Positions 51,056-60,205 of a stretch of DNA of 64,000 nucleotides are shown here, piece after piece. How positions within the stretch are numbered: position 1 is the stretch's first letter; each line of letters starts with the position of its first letter. The stretch is from SIG565 sp045540055. Its GTDB lineage: Bacteria; Bacillota; Clostridia; Oscillospirales; Acutalibacteraceae. Under the pieces are notes generated by a model. That model searched no databases and was not told where the DNA came from. It worked only from the letters and a program-made list of their open reading frames with translations. The translations under genes and the position numbers were made by a program. The DNA lies in the NCBI GenBank assembly GCA_045540055.1, contig JAZQGO010000003.1, forward strand, positions 26,156 to 90,155. Reading direction: 5' to 3'.

Positions 51056-51771
51056 AAAAAGAGCCGCTGGGTAAGGGCTTTTATGTAAACGTATCTAAAA
51101 ATCACACCTTTGGTACCGATGCAATACTCTTAAGTCGCTTTGCGTCGGCAACCAAGAAGGACAAAATGGTTGATTTGGGTACGGGATGTGGCATAATACC
51201 TCTGCTACAGCTGCGAGATGGACTGCTCACACAAAGTGTCGGCATAGATATAAGTGACGAAGCGGTCTCTTTAGCTGAACAGACCAAGAACGAATTAGGA
51301 CTCGATAAATTTACCGTTATAAATGCCGACCTTAATGACCTTAAGGGCAAAATTGAGTTCGGTATGCATACACTCGTCACATGCAACCCGCCATATAAGG
51401 CGGCAGGCGCAGGCATTCTAAGCAAAAGTGAGCGCGATAAGGCGGCACGTCATGAAACTGCATGCACACTAGAGGATATAATAAGGGTTTCAACCAAGCT
51501 TTTACAGACCTCGGGCAGACTTTGTATGTGTCACCGCCCCGAAAGGCTTGCCGAAATGATGGATCTTATGCGTGAGTATAAGTTAGAGCCTAAAAGACTG
51601 CGCCTTGTGTGTCAGCGCTTGGGTGAAGAGCCATGGCTGGTGCTTCTTGAAGCCAAAAAATGCGCCAATACGGGACTTCGTATTGCGCCCACGCTGTATA
51701 TCGAGCAGGACGGGGAACTGTCAAAAGAAATAATAGAAATTTACGGCAGTTATAAGGAGGCGTATCTTTAA
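51037..51771 (+). CDS. tRNA1(Val) N6-adenosine methyltransferase-like protein (TrmN6/YfiC)
   Basis: 244 residues. KNHTFGTDAILLSRFAS is the substrate-side start of the family, MVDLGTGCGIIPLLQL binds S-adenosylmethionine and VTCNPPYKAAG is the N6-adenine catalytic motif. It probably methylates A37 of tRNA-Val or a related tRNA. The first 19 bases overlap cysS; AAGGTG just upstream supports that ATG. In Firmicutes this gene regularly precedes rsmI. Confidence 0.88.
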   Translation: MEQNTVKKEPLGKGFYVNVSKNHTFGTDAILLSRFASATKKDKMVDLGTGCGIIPLLQLRDGLLTQSVGIDISDEAVSLAEQTKNELGLDKFTVINADLNDLKGKIEFGMHTLVTCNPPYKAAGAGILSKSERDKAARHETACTLEDIIRVSTKLLQTSGRLCMCHRPERLAEMMDLMREYKLEPKRLRLVCQRLGEEPWLVLLEAKKCANTGLRIAPTLYIEQDGELSKEIIEIYGSYKEAYL

Positions 51772-52598
51772 TGAGTGGAATTTTATATGTTGTCGGTACG
51801 CCGATAGGTAACCTTGGAGATATGTCGGAAAGAGCGCTTAATATTCTCGACAGCGTCGATTTTATTGCCGCTGAGGATACGAGGGTTACCGTAAAATTAC
51901 TTAATCATTATGACATTAAAAAGCCGCTTATTTCATATTTTGAGCATAATAAATATGAAAAAGGCGAAATAATTATAAACAGAATTTTAGCAGGCGAAAA
52001 CTGCGCACTTGTATCGGACGCAGGTATGCCTGCCATATCCGACCCGGGCGAAATGCTTGTGGCTCAGGCGCACGAAAAGGGTGTCAGAGTCGAGTCGGTA
52101 CCGGGGCCGAGCGCCTGCGTTACGGCACTCAGCATTTCGGGTATGCCGTCGGGCAGATTTTGCTTTGAGGGCTTTTTATCGGTCAATAAGGCAAGCCGCA
52201 GGGCGCACCTCGAAGAAATAAAGCAGGAAAAACGCACCCTGATTTTTTACGAGGCACCACACAAATTGCTTGCAACACTTACCGATTTATATGACGCTTT
52301 GGGCGACAGAAAAATCGCTGTCGTTAAAGAGCTTACCAAAATACACGAAACGGTGTTTAAAACCACCTTTAGTGAGGCTATATCCTATTTTAAAGAAAAT
52401 GCGCCCAAGGGCGAATATGTTATAATAATAGAGGGCGCTAAGGAGTCGGACCGCCCCATCTACACATTAGAGCAGGCCACACAAATGGCTAAAAAGCTTA
52501 TTGACGGGGGCGCACCCCACTCTGCCGCGGCAAAGGAGATTGCCACACTAACCGGCATAAAAAAAGGCGACATTTATGCCGCCATTTTAAAGCCTTAA
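51771..52598 (+). CDS. rsmI: 16S rRNA 2'-O-ribose C1402 methyltransferase RsmI
   Basis: 275 residues of the tetrapyrrole methylase fold: YVVGTPIGNLGDMSERAL, FIAAEDTRVT, LVSDAGMPAISDPG, VPGPSACVTALSISG and FEGFL. The C-terminal helical extension (ATQMAKKLIDGGAPHSAAAK) is typical. It modifies C1402 of 16S rRNA. Starts within the previous stop and converges with spoIID, overlapping its end by 4 bp. Confidence 0.96.
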   Translation: MSGILYVVGTPIGNLGDMSERALNILDSVDFIAAEDTRVTVKLLNHYDIKKPLISYFEHNKYEKGEIIINRILAGENCALVSDAGMPAISDPGEMLVAQAHEKGVRVESVPGPSACVTALSISGMPSGRFCFEGFLSVNKASRRAHLEEIKQEKRTLIFYEAPHKLLATLTDLYDALGDRKIAVVKELTKIHETVFKTTFSEAISYFKENAPKGEYVIIIEGAKESDRPIYTLEQATQMAKKLIDGGAPHSAAAKEIATLTGIKKGDIYAAILKP

Positions 52599-53551
52599 GC
52601 CTTTCGTATTTCACAGCCCTTGTAATACCAGCAAAGAATTTCGCCGAAGGTATTGCCCTGCTGTGCCATATAATTTGCGCCGAACTGGCTCATCCCCACG
52701 CCGTGACCGTAGCCTCTGACGGTAAAGACAAAATTATTATCTTTAACCGATACATCGAAGTTGGATGAGCGAAGCGAGAAGGCGCTTCTCACATCACTGC
52801 CCTTAAAGGTCTTGCCACCGATTACAATACTTGTGACGGTACCGCACTGTGAACGGGAGATTTTTTCTATATATTTTTCTGCTTTATCGGGCAGAGAGCA
52901 TTTGTCCTTAAATTCCTTTTTAAAATCTTCTAAACTGACGGTAACGCTCGATAAATAATCGGGTGATAAAAGGTCGCCGATGCTCTCAACCGAGGTAAGA
53001 TATGAAAGGGAAGCGCCCCAAACGTTTTCGCAACTTTCGGTTTTGCCCGAAGATATAGCGTGATAGGCTGCTAAGATTGGCTTCGAGTTATAGCAGACAT
53101 ATATCCCGTCGACCTCGCTTATAAGCGAGTTGAGCTTTTTTGTGTATTCATCGGTTTTGTCTGCCCACTTTTTTTGCAGTTCGGTTTTACTTAAAAATGC
53201 CTGGTCGGTCGATGAATCAACGGTAATATCATACGCCTTGTCCGAATTCTGCGCCTTTCTGTATAGCAAAAAGGTGTGGGCGGCGACGGCCTGTGCCTTA
53301 ATAGCCTCGTCCTCGTAAGTGATAGGCATTTCGGCAGCAACAACACCGAAAATATACTCTTTAACGGTCATTTTTTGAGTTTTATTTGTCTTGGTGTTCA
53401 GCACGATTACCGAATCTTCGTCCTTATCGACTGTCGATGTCACCGATGAGGTGTCCTGCTTTTTTTCATCATTAGAGCCGAGGGAGGCAAGCGGCAGGGT
53501 TAGCATAAGAAGCAAAAGAACGGCAGCAATTATAAAAAATATATTTTTCAT
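52595..53551 (-). CDS. spoIID: Stage II sporulation protein D (SpoIID/LytB domain)
   Basis: 318 residues with an N-terminal membrane anchor (MKNIFFIIAAVLLLLMLTLP) and a complete SpoIID domain: YIFGVVAAEMPITYEDEAIKAQAVAAHTFLL with the catalytic Glu, and RGYGHGVGMSQFGANYMA near the end. SpoIID is the lytic transglycosylase of the engulfment DMP complex, working outside the mother-cell membrane. Its presence indicates sporulation ability or recent ancestry of it; other LytB-domain proteins are the main alternative. Start ATG 53551 has AAGGA ten bases upstream. Confidence 0.88.
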   Translation of the reverse strand: MKNIFFIIAAVLLLLMLTLPLASLGSNDEKKQDTSSVTSTVDKDEDSVIVLNTKTNKTQKMTVKEYIFGVVAAEMPITYEDEAIKAQAVAAHTFLLYRKAQNSDKAYDITVDSSTDQAFLSKTELQKKWADKTDEYTKKLNSLISEVDGIYVCYNSKPILAAYHAISSGKTESCENVWGASLSYLTSVESIGDLLSPDYLSSVTVSLEDFKKEFKDKCSLPDKAEKYIEKISRSQCGTVTSIVIGGKTFKGSDVRSAFSLRSSNFDVSVKDNNFVFTVRGYGHGVGMSQFGANYMAQQGNTFGEILCWYYKGCEIRKA

Positions 53552-53633
53552 TTTTTCATATTCCTTTAACAAATATGTGTACAATTATATATATGTTAAA
53601 GATTTTATAAAAAGACTAAAAAGAGATGATGGT

Positions 53634-54452
53634 ATGACAATCAATAAGACGGCGGTCTACATATTGACGCTTTTAGGTACGCTTGGAATAATACTCATGC
53701 GCACCGTGCAAAATTTAATTATGGTCGAAGCGGGTAGTGGATTTTTTTATGAGGGCTACACCTTAATTGCCACGCTTATGTTGATATTTATGTTCGGCAT
53801 AATTCTGGCGGCGGCGATTTACGGCTTTGTCTGTCCACAGGTGCCGTGCGGTGCGCCAAGGGTGAGCAAAATTTTTGGGCTTGCGAGCGCCTTTTTGGCA
53901 ATAGCCGTACTTTACGAGGTGTTTTTTACCGAAATATCGATAAATATCCCCCTCTGGCAGATAGTGTTGCACTTCGCTTTAGGAGTTGCCACAACGGTGA
54001 TTTTATTGCTTCACAGCCTATCTGCATTTTGTAAATTTACCGTACCACCAATGCTTGATGCTATTTTGGTTCTGTTCTGGACAGTCAAGCTTATAATAAT
54101 TTTCTCTAATTATTCATCCCTCGCCTCAATTACTGAAAACATATTTGAATTAGCGTCACTCTGCGGAATACTGCTTTTTATTTTACAGTTCGCCAAGCTG
54201 CAGAACAATGTAACGCCGAATAAGACCAATAATTCATTTTTAAGCGTTTCGGTTATTGCCTTTATGTTGTGTGCGGCGTATTCGGTGCCACAGATTTTGC
54301 TCTATGTCACAGGCAATAAAGACCTCGCCCACACAAGCAATGTTACATTTATAACGGGCTTTGCAATGATGCTCTTTATCGGCGTATATGTATATATGTG
54401 CTTTAAAGAGGAGAACATTACAGCTAAGTTTAAGTCCGAAAAAGAACAATAA
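53634..54452 (+). CDS. Integral membrane protein of unknown function
   Basis: 272 residues with seven or eight hydrophobic helices and almost no loops (TAVYILTLLGTLGIILMRTV; TLIATLMLIFMFGIILAAAI; FALGVATTVILLLHSL; AVIAFMLCAAYS-like). No catalytic motif is visible. The frame is open far upstream, but there it is antisense to spoIID; ATG 53634 begins the membrane pattern and lies in the intergenic space. A terminator hairpin follows. Codon use matches the surrounding genes. Confidence 0.75.
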   Translation: MTINKTAVYILTLLGTLGIILMRTVQNLIMVEAGSGFFYEGYTLIATLMLIFMFGIILAAAIYGFVCPQVPCGAPRVSKIFGLASAFLAIAVLYEVFFTEISINIPLWQIVLHFALGVATTVILLLHSLSAFCKFTVPPMLDAILVLFWTVKLIIIFSNYSSLASITENIFELASLCGILLFILQFAKLQNNVTPNKTNNSFLSVSVIAFMLCAAYSVPQILLYVTGNKDLAHTSNVTFITGFAMMLFIGVYVYMCFKEENITAKFKSEKEQ

Positions 54453-54453
54453 A

Positions 54454-54494
54454 CCAAAGCAACCGCCAAATGTCTGGCGGTTGCTTCGGTTTTG
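54454..54494 (+). terminator. Terminator after the membrane-protein gene
   Basis: GCAACCGCCA (54459-54468), 6-nt loop, TGGCGGTTGC (54475-54484), with AAACC/GGTTT extending the stem after a 3-nt mismatch. Confidence 0.8.
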
Positions 54495-54562
54495 GGGATA
54501 TGGGGATGAATAGGGGAAGGTGTTTTAATAGTGATAAGTTTAACTCGTATCACTCGGAAACG

Positions 54563-55405
54563 CTAACACAGTGTAAGCTGCACAGGTGTTTCGGTTTCTT
54601 CGTCGCGGTGGGTCTTTCTTATCCTCACGCGATATTCTATATAATCCTTGCTGTCAATGCGCTCCTGCTTGGCATTTATGCCGCAGGAAATCATTGTATC
54701 AACAAGTCGGGATAAACTGTTTGAAAAAATTCTCAGGTCGCCTATAGAGGTTTTAAGCCTAACGGGCTGTTCTGTTCTTTCGGGCTCGCTTAAAAGCGAG
54801 TCAATATATTTTTCGCACTCTCGTATTGTGTAGGCTTCGGCAATAATTTTATCAAGCGCATCGCTTCTTTTCTCTTTCGGTAGACGGATAAGTGCGCGCG
54901 CGTGCCTTTCTGAGAGACCTGCGGCGGTAATTCGCTCGCGAAGCGGTGGGTCAAGCCGCAAAATTCTAAGCTTGTTTGAAAGGGTTGATTGTGCGAGGCC
55001 CAATTGCGCGGCCACCTCTGAATAGGGCATACCGTACTCACGAATGAGCCGGTTTATACCCTCCGCCTCCTCAAAAACGGTGAGGTCGCTGCGTTGAAGA
55101 TTTTCTATAATGGAATAGTACGCCGCAGTTAATTCGTCGGTGCGGTGTATTATGCAGGGCACCTTTTTAAGCCCTAAATTTATGGCGGCACGCAGTCGCC
55201 GCTCTCCTGCAATCAGTATATATTTGCCTTCGCCGTTTGGCCGTACGCTTAAGGGTTGTATAATTCCGTTTTGCTTAATGCTGTCGGTCAGCAGAGATAA
55301 TTCGTACTCGTCAAAAAACTTGCGGGGCTGATTTGCGTCAGGCTCTATGTCACACGGTTTAATAAGTGTGAAGCGAACACTGTCTTTTCCGATAAATCTT
55401 GTCAC
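54563..55405 (-). CDS. noc: Nucleoid occlusion/ParB-like protein Noc
   Basis: 280 residues of the ParB family: CDIEPDANQPRKFF, LLTDSIKQNGIIQPL, the CTP-binding box GERRLRAAINLG, ENLQRSDLTVFEEAEG, and helix-turn-helix YSEVAAQLGLAQSTLSNKLRIL. C-terminal dimer segment follows. Gene order noc beside rsmG-mnmG-mnmE is the B. subtilis arrangement, so Noc is preferred over ParB, though the N-terminal amphipathic membrane helix of Noc is not obvious. GTG 55405 is the start. It has its own promoter and follows a terminator. Confidence 0.85.
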   Translation of the reverse strand: MTRFIGKDSVRFTLIKPCDIEPDANQPRKFFDEYELSLLTDSIKQNGIIQPLSVRPNGEGKYILIAGERRLRAAINLGLKKVPCIIHRTDELTAAYYSIIENLQRSDLTVFEEAEGINRLIREYGMPYSEVAAQLGLAQSTLSNKLRILRLDPPLRERITAAGLSERHARALIRLPKEKRSDALDKIIAEAYTIRECEKYIDSLLSEPERTEQPVRLKTSIGDLRIFSNSLSRLVDTMISCGINAKQERIDSKDYIEYRVRIRKTHRDEETETPVQLTLC

Positions 55406-55427
55406 TTAACTCACCTGCCGTGATTAT

Positions 55428-55457
55428 ATTATATAGCGGGCAAATATTTTTTTGCAA
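55428..55457 (-). promoter_or_regulatory. Promoter of noc
   Basis: Minus strand TTGCAA (55452-55457), 18-bp spacer, TATAAT (55428-55433), 22 bp before the GTG start. Confidence 0.6.
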
Positions 55458-55493
55458 CAAAAAGCCATCGACAAAAAGGTGTAATAAAAAACA

Positions 55494-55521
55494 AAAACAG
55501 CCGAATTAAAGCGGCTGTTTT
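55494..55521 (-). terminator. Terminator of the mnmE-mnmG-rsmG operon
   Basis: AAAACAGCCG (55494-55503) pairs with CGGCTGTTTT (55512-55521). Read on the minus strand it is followed by TTTGTTTTTTATT. The rsmG stop codon lies in the loop. Confidence 0.85.
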
Positions 55522-56222
55522 GATATTTTTACGTTTTTTCTTGGATATTTTGGCGGAGTTTGCGATATCTTTTTTATAATAACAAAGCATCTTTGTTCAT
55601 TTTCGGGTAAGTTTTCGCATATAATTTGTGCTTTAGCGCCTCCCAAAAGCGAAATTGCCTTTTTTGAGTCAGCAAGCTCGTCTGCCGCAGAGGGTCCCTT
55701 CATTGCGACAAAGGTGCCGCCCGTTTTAACAAAGGGCAAACAATATTCGCTTAATACGTTAAGACGTGCAACGGCTCTCGCACAGGCAATATCATACCTT
55801 TCGCGGTGGTCGGGGCTCTTGCCGCCCTCCTCTGCGCGCAGATGCACAGTGTTTGCGGTAAGACCCAACTGTGTTAAAACCTCATTTAGAAATAAAAGGC
55901 GTTTATTAAGAGCGTCAAGCAAGGTTAGTTCAATATCGGGGCGCATAATTTTAAGCACCACACCCGGAAAGCCTGCACCTGTACCGACGTCAATTACATT
56001 AGCGCCCCTTTTTACGTCGACGTTTTTAAAAAACAAAATACAGTCGTAAAAGTGTTTTATAACAACCTCTTCGGGCTCGATTATGGCGGTAAGATTTATC
56101 CTTTCGTTCCACTCTATAAGCAGGTTACCGTAGGTGTTAAGCCGCGCCTTTTGCTCATCTGTGAGCTCCACACCAAATTCTCTGCAAAGGGGAACAATTT
56201 TTTCGAGGGGGAAGTTAATCAT
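55506..56222 (-). CDS. rsmG: 16S rRNA G527 N7-methyltransferase RsmG
   Basis: 238 residues: LNTYGNLLIEWNERINLTAI, KHFYDCILFF, NVIDVGTGAGFPGVVLKI for S-adenosylmethionine, and YDIACARAVARLNVLSEYCLP with KTGGTFVAMKG. It methylates G527 (E. coli numbering) of 16S rRNA. The start overlaps the end of mnmG by 8 bp; GGGGGAAG-like sequence upstream acts as ribosome site. Confidence 0.96.
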   Translation of the reverse strand: MINFPLEKIVPLCREFGVELTDEQKARLNTYGNLLIEWNERINLTAIIEPEEVVIKHFYDCILFFKNVDVKRGANVIDVGTGAGFPGVVLKIMRPDIELTLLDALNKRLLFLNEVLTQLGLTANTVHLRAEEGGKSPDHRERYDIACARAVARLNVLSEYCLPFVKTGGTFVAMKGPSAADELADSKKAISLLGGAKAQIICENLPENEQRCFVIIKKISQTPPKYPRKNVKISKQPL

Positions 56223-58098
56223 TTATTTTCTCCTGTCGCTTTTTTTCAAGGTGAATTACAAGAACCGAAACGTCCGCAGGGCTAACGCCCGAAATGCGCG
56301 ATGCCTGACCGATGTTTGTCGGTTTTACTCGGTTTAATTTTTCCTTTGCCTCAAGACGAAGTCCGTAAACCTCGTCATAGTCTAGGTCTTCCGGTATTTG
56401 TTGCTTCTCGAGGCGCAGCAGCTCATCAACCTGTGACTGTTGACGGCGAATATATCCGTCATACTTAATTTCAATTTCAACCTTTTCGGCAACGCTCTCG
56501 GGTAGAGAGGGGCGCCCACTATCAAAGGGAGCTAAGCACTCATAATCAAGCTGCGGGCGGCGCAAAAGGTCATCTAATTTACAGCCGGTATTAAGCGGTG
56601 CGGTGCCGCGAGCAACAAGCATTTCGTTTATTTCCTCGCTCGGCGGTAGAGTTGTAGAGCGAAGCCTGTCAATTTCCTTTTCCTTAAGGGCAACCCTGTT
56701 GCAAAAAGCTTGCCACGTTTCGTCATCCACCAGACCAAGCTCACGTCCAACGGGCATAAGTCTTTCGTCAGCATTATCCTGACGCAGAAGCAGACGGTAT
56801 TCGCTTCGAGAGGTCATCATGCGGTATGGGTCGGAGCAACCCTTGGTTACAAGGTCGTCTATCAGTGTGCCGATATATGACGATGCGCGTGATAATACAA
56901 GCGGCTCCTTGCCCTTGATTTTATGTGCGGCATTAACACCTGCCATAAAGCCCTGCACCGCCGCCTCCTCGTATCCCGACGAGCCGTTAAATTGACCTGC
57001 GCCGTAAAGACCGCTAAAGTCTTTAAGCTCGAGTGTCGGCATAAGGCAAATCGGGTCGATACAGTCGTACTCAATAGCATAGGCGTTACGAATAATTTTT
57101 ACGTTTTCAAGACCCTTTATGGTGCGGTAAAACTTAATCTGCACATCCTCGGGCAGTGAGGACGACATACCTTGAAGGTACATTTCCTCGGTGTCGGCTC
57201 CGCACGGCTCAATAAATAATTGATGGCGCTGTTTATCGGCAAAGCGCACCATCTTATCCTCAATGCTGGGGCAATAACGGGGCCCAACACCCTCGATTTC
57301 GCCTGCATAAAGGGGTGAGCGGTGTAGATTTTCGAGTATTACCTTTTTGGTTTCATCGTTTGTATAGGCTATGTGGCACATAACGGTGTTTTCGGGGTTT
57401 TGTTTGGTTGAGAAACTAAAGGGCACGGTTTTTGCGTCACCCGGTTGTTCCTCGGTTAGCTCAAAATTTATGCTGTCGCGCGCAACGCGGGCGGGTGTAC
57501 CCGTCTTAAAGCGGCGCAGGGGTATGCCGAGCTTTTTAAGTGAGTCGGAGAGTAAATCGGCGGGGAATTGACCATCGGGTCCCGACGAATAATTTACCTC
57601 ACCCACAAATATTTTACCGCCGAGGAAGGTGCCCGTTGCGAGAATTACGCAGCGGCATATATATGTAGCGCCAAGGCGGGTAACAACACGCCAGTTGTCG
57701 CCATCCTTTTCTATTTCGGTAACCTCGGCTTGCTTTACGTCAAGATTTTTCTGCAATTCTACTGCGTGCTTCATATAGCCCGAATATGCGCGCCGGTCTA
57801 TCTGTGCACGCAAAGAGTGAACCGCAGGACCTTTGCCTCGGTTTAACATTCGGCTTTGCAGTGTAGTGGCGTCGGCAGCCTTACCCATTTCGCCACCAAG
57901 AGCATCAAGCTCACGCACAAGGTGACCCTTTGCGGTGCCGCCTATTGACGGGTTACAAGGCATATTGCCTATCCAGTCGGCACTGACGGTAAATATTACC
58001 GATTTGCAGCCGAGCTTTGCCGAAACCAAAGCGGCCTCAATGCCTGCGTGACCTGCGCCTATTATAGCAATGTCATAATTGTCTGCAAAATAATTCAA
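56215..58098 (-). CDS. mnmG: tRNA uridine-5-carboxymethylaminomethyl modification enzyme MnmG (GidA)
   Basis: 627 residues, full length. FAD-binding DIAIIGAGHAGIEAALVSAKLG, SADWIGNMPCNPSIGGTAKGHLV, RMLNRGKGPAVHSLRAQIDRR, RFKTGTPARV, YCPSIEDKMVRFADKQRHQLF and C-terminal ASRISGVSPADVSVLVIHL. With MnmE it modifies U34 of several tRNAs. Follows mnmE by 11 bp in one operon. Confidence 0.97.
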   Translation of the reverse strand: MNYFADNYDIAIIGAGHAGIEAALVSAKLGCKSVIFTVSADWIGNMPCNPSIGGTAKGHLVRELDALGGEMGKAADATTLQSRMLNRGKGPAVHSLRAQIDRRAYSGYMKHAVELQKNLDVKQAEVTEIEKDGDNWRVVTRLGATYICRCVILATGTFLGGKIFVGEVNYSSGPDGQFPADLLSDSLKKLGIPLRRFKTGTPARVARDSINFELTEEQPGDAKTVPFSFSTKQNPENTVMCHIAYTNDETKKVILENLHRSPLYAGEIEGVGPRYCPSIEDKMVRFADKQRHQLFIEPCGADTEEMYLQGMSSSLPEDVQIKFYRTIKGLENVKIIRNAYAIEYDCIDPICLMPTLELKDFSGLYGAGQFNGSSGYEEAAVQGFMAGVNAAHKIKGKEPLVLSRASSYIGTLIDDLVTKGCSDPYRMMTSRSEYRLLLRQDNADERLMPVGRELGLVDDETWQAFCNRVALKEKEIDRLRSTTLPPSEEINEMLVARGTAPLNTGCKLDDLLRRPQLDYECLAPFDSGRPSLPESVAEKVEIEIKYDGYIRRQQSQVDELLRLEKQQIPEDLDYDEVYGLRLEAKEKLNRVKPTNIGQASRISGVSPADVSVLVIHLEKKRQEKIND

Positions 58099-58109
58099 GA
58101 ATTACACCT

Positions 58110-59471
58110 CTATTTGCCGACACAAAAATGTCGGAACACTTCGTCTGCTACTTCGTTGGTTACCCTCTTGCCCGTAAGCTCGAGCAGAGCCGCCACCGCA
58201 TCGTCAAGGCAAACACCAACGGCATCAATGCTAATACCCTGCTTCATTGTATCCAGTGCAAAGCGAGCCGCACCAAGCGCCCGTTTTGCACAGTCGCGTT
58301 GACGTTCACTGCCAAGAACTGCGGCGTCGGGGTTAAGATTCGCAACGCTTGTGATTTTAGCAATAGCATTTGCGAGTTCATTATATCCGTCGCCCGTCTT
58401 TGCCGAAATTAAAAGGGTGGGCATATCACCAAATACAGCGCTATCCACCGAGCAACCGATATCGCTCTTGTTTAAAATAACGATACTCTTTTTATTTTTA
58501 ATGCTTTCAATTAACTTTAGGTCCTGCTCGTCAAGCGGTGTGCTTTGGTCAAACACTGCGAGGACCAGCTCTGAGGACTCGATTCGCGCCTTTGCCAAAT
58601 CAACGCCGACCTTTTCAACGACGTCATCGGTCGAGTGTATGCCCGCAGTGTCGGCAAGGCGAAGGGTAATTTCGCCAACCGTAACAGTTTCTTCAATAAC
58701 GTCACGCGTTGTGCCTGCAACGTCGGTTACGATGGAACGTGCAGTGCCGCTCAACAAATTCATAAGGGTTGATTTACCAACGTTGGGCTTGCCCACAATG
58801 GCAGCCGAGATGCCCTCGCGCAAAACGCGTCCTGCATCATAGGTTGAAAGGGTGCGCTCTAATTTAGCAATTATATCGTTTAATACCTTCTCAAAGTTTT
58901 CGGGGCGCAGCTCAGGTAAATCCTCGTCGGGATAGTCGGCAAAAACCGCTATGTGCGCGGCGAGGTTGACAAGTGCATTTTTAATGCCTTCAATTTCACC
59001 GCTAACTCTGCCCTGCAGAGCACCGCTTGCCATCTTAAATTCACTGTCGCTATTTGCCGAAATGAGCCCCATAATGCTTTCGGCTTGGGTTAGGTCGATT
59101 TTGCCGTTCATAAAAGCCCTCTTACTAAATTCGCCGGCTTCGGCAAGCTTTGCACCCTGCTCGCATACGGCACGCAGCAACTTTTTAAGAATGAGTCGTC
59201 CGCCGTGCACCGACAGTTCAACCACGTCTTCGCCGGTGTAGCTTTTTGGGGCGCGAAAAACCGTAGCAACGGTCTGGTCGATAATTTGGTCGCCGCTCAT
59301 ACTATTGCCGAAAAGACAGCTATAGCCCGATAAATCGGCAAGTCGATTACCCGAAGCGCTTTTAAAAACCTTGTCGCCAATCTCGATTGCTTTGTCGCCC
59401 GAAATACGAATAATTCCGATGCCGCCGTCACCCAGCGGTGTAGCAATGGCGGCAATTGTGCTTTTCGACAT
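58110..59471 (-). CDS. mnmE: tRNA modification GTPase MnmE (TrmE)
   Basis: 453 residues. N-terminal folate-binding domain (TIAAIATPLGDGGIGIIRISG; YTGEDVVELSVHGG), helical domain, and inserted G domain: GKPNVGKSTLMNLLSG, DVAGTTRDVIEE, DTAGIHSTDDVVEKVG, LNKSD. The C-terminus ends in FCVGK with the catalytic Cys. Partner of MnmG. ATG 59471, with GGGAGTG upstream, is chosen over 59498 because it begins the conserved N-terminus. Confidence 0.97.
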   Translation of the reverse strand: MSKSTIAAIATPLGDGGIGIIRISGDKAIEIGDKVFKSASGNRLADLSGYSCLFGNSMSGDQIIDQTVATVFRAPKSYTGEDVVELSVHGGRLILKKLLRAVCEQGAKLAEAGEFSKRAFMNGKIDLTQAESIMGLISANSDSEFKMASGALQGRVSGEIEGIKNALVNLAAHIAVFADYPDEDLPELRPENFEKVLNDIIAKLERTLSTYDAGRVLREGISAAIVGKPNVGKSTLMNLLSGTARSIVTDVAGTTRDVIEETVTVGEITLRLADTAGIHSTDDVVEKVGVDLAKARIESSELVLAVFDQSTPLDEQDLKLIESIKNKKSIVILNKSDIGCSVDSAVFGDMPTLLISAKTGDGYNELANAIAKITSVANLNPDAAVLGSERQRDCAKRALGAARFALDTMKQGISIDAVGVCLDDAVAALLELTGKRVTNEVADEVFRHFCVGK

Positions 59472-59591
59472 TTTATCACTCCCAAAAACTATTTCCAAAT
59501 AATTATTTTATCATATAATGGGTGGTATTTCAATATTTTTACCAAATTGTAAAATCTGTGTTTTTTTGTAGCATTATGAGTAAAAATATTA

Positions 59592-59597
59592 TATAAT
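59592..59597 (+). promoter_or_regulatory. Possible -10 box for lemA-like gene
   Basis: TATAAT, 36 bp before ATG 59634. Only a distant TTGTAG (59566-59571, 20-bp spacer) could be the -35, so the promoter is tentative. Confidence 0.4.
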
Positions 59598-59633
59598 AGA
59601 GTTGTAAAATTATTAAATAAGGAGCAATTGAAA

Positions 59634-60203
59634 ATGAAAAAAGGATTAGTAATCACAATAGTTGTTGTTGCCGTAATCGGACTTATTATCGGACTGTTTG
59701 CAGGCACATATAACGGTCTTGTTGACAAGCAGGGTCAGGTTGATGCCGCGCAGAGCGATATTCAGGTGCAGCTTCAGCGTCGTGCCGATTTAATACCCAA
59801 CTTTGTGGCGACCGTAAAGGGATATTCCGACTATGAGCAGGAAACCTACACAGCAGTAACACAGGCGCGCACCAAGGTTGCGGGCGCACAGACACCGGGC
59901 GAATTGTCAGATGCCGAGCAGCAGCTCAACGGTGCAATTGATGTTTGGGTTAATGCTGTTACCGAGGCATATCCTGATTTAAAGGCGAACCAGAATTATA
60001 TCGCCCTTCAGGATGAGCTTGCAGGCACAGAAAACCGCGTTGCCAAGGCACGAAGTGACTACAACGAGAAAGCTACAGCTTATAATGTAGCTATTCGCAA
60101 GTTCCCCAAAAATATCATAGCGTCAATGTTTGGCTTTGAAAAGGCAGAGCTTTTTGCGGCTGATGAGTCGGCTCAGAATGTTCCGCAGGTTTCTTTTGAA
60201 TAA
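59634..60203 (+). CDS. LemA family protein
   Basis: 189 residues: an N-terminal membrane helix (LVITIVVVAVIGLIIGLFAG), then the LemA signature YNGLVDKQGQVDAAQSDIQVQLQRRADLIPNFVATVKGY, AQTPGELSDAEQQL and RSDYNEKATAYNVAIRKFPKNI with FGFEKAELF. The fold is a long helical bundle outside or inside the membrane; the function is not established. Paired with a TPM-domain gene 2 bp downstream, a common arrangement. GGAG nine bases before ATG 59634; TTG 59628 is closer but less well placed. Confidence 0.92.
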   Translation: MKKGLVITIVVVAVIGLIIGLFAGTYNGLVDKQGQVDAAQSDIQVQLQRRADLIPNFVATVKGYSDYEQETYTAVTQARTKVAGAQTPGELSDAEQQLNGAIDVWVNAVTEAYPDLKANQNYIALQDELAGTENRVAKARSDYNEKATAYNVAIRKFPKNIIASMFGFEKAELFAADESAQNVPQVSFE

Positions 60204-60205
60204 TT

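Noticed and set aside
53391..53633. N-terminal extension of the membrane-protein gene
   Set aside because: The extra 81 codons are antisense to spoIID; a suitable ATG lies at 53634 where the hydrophobic pattern begins.
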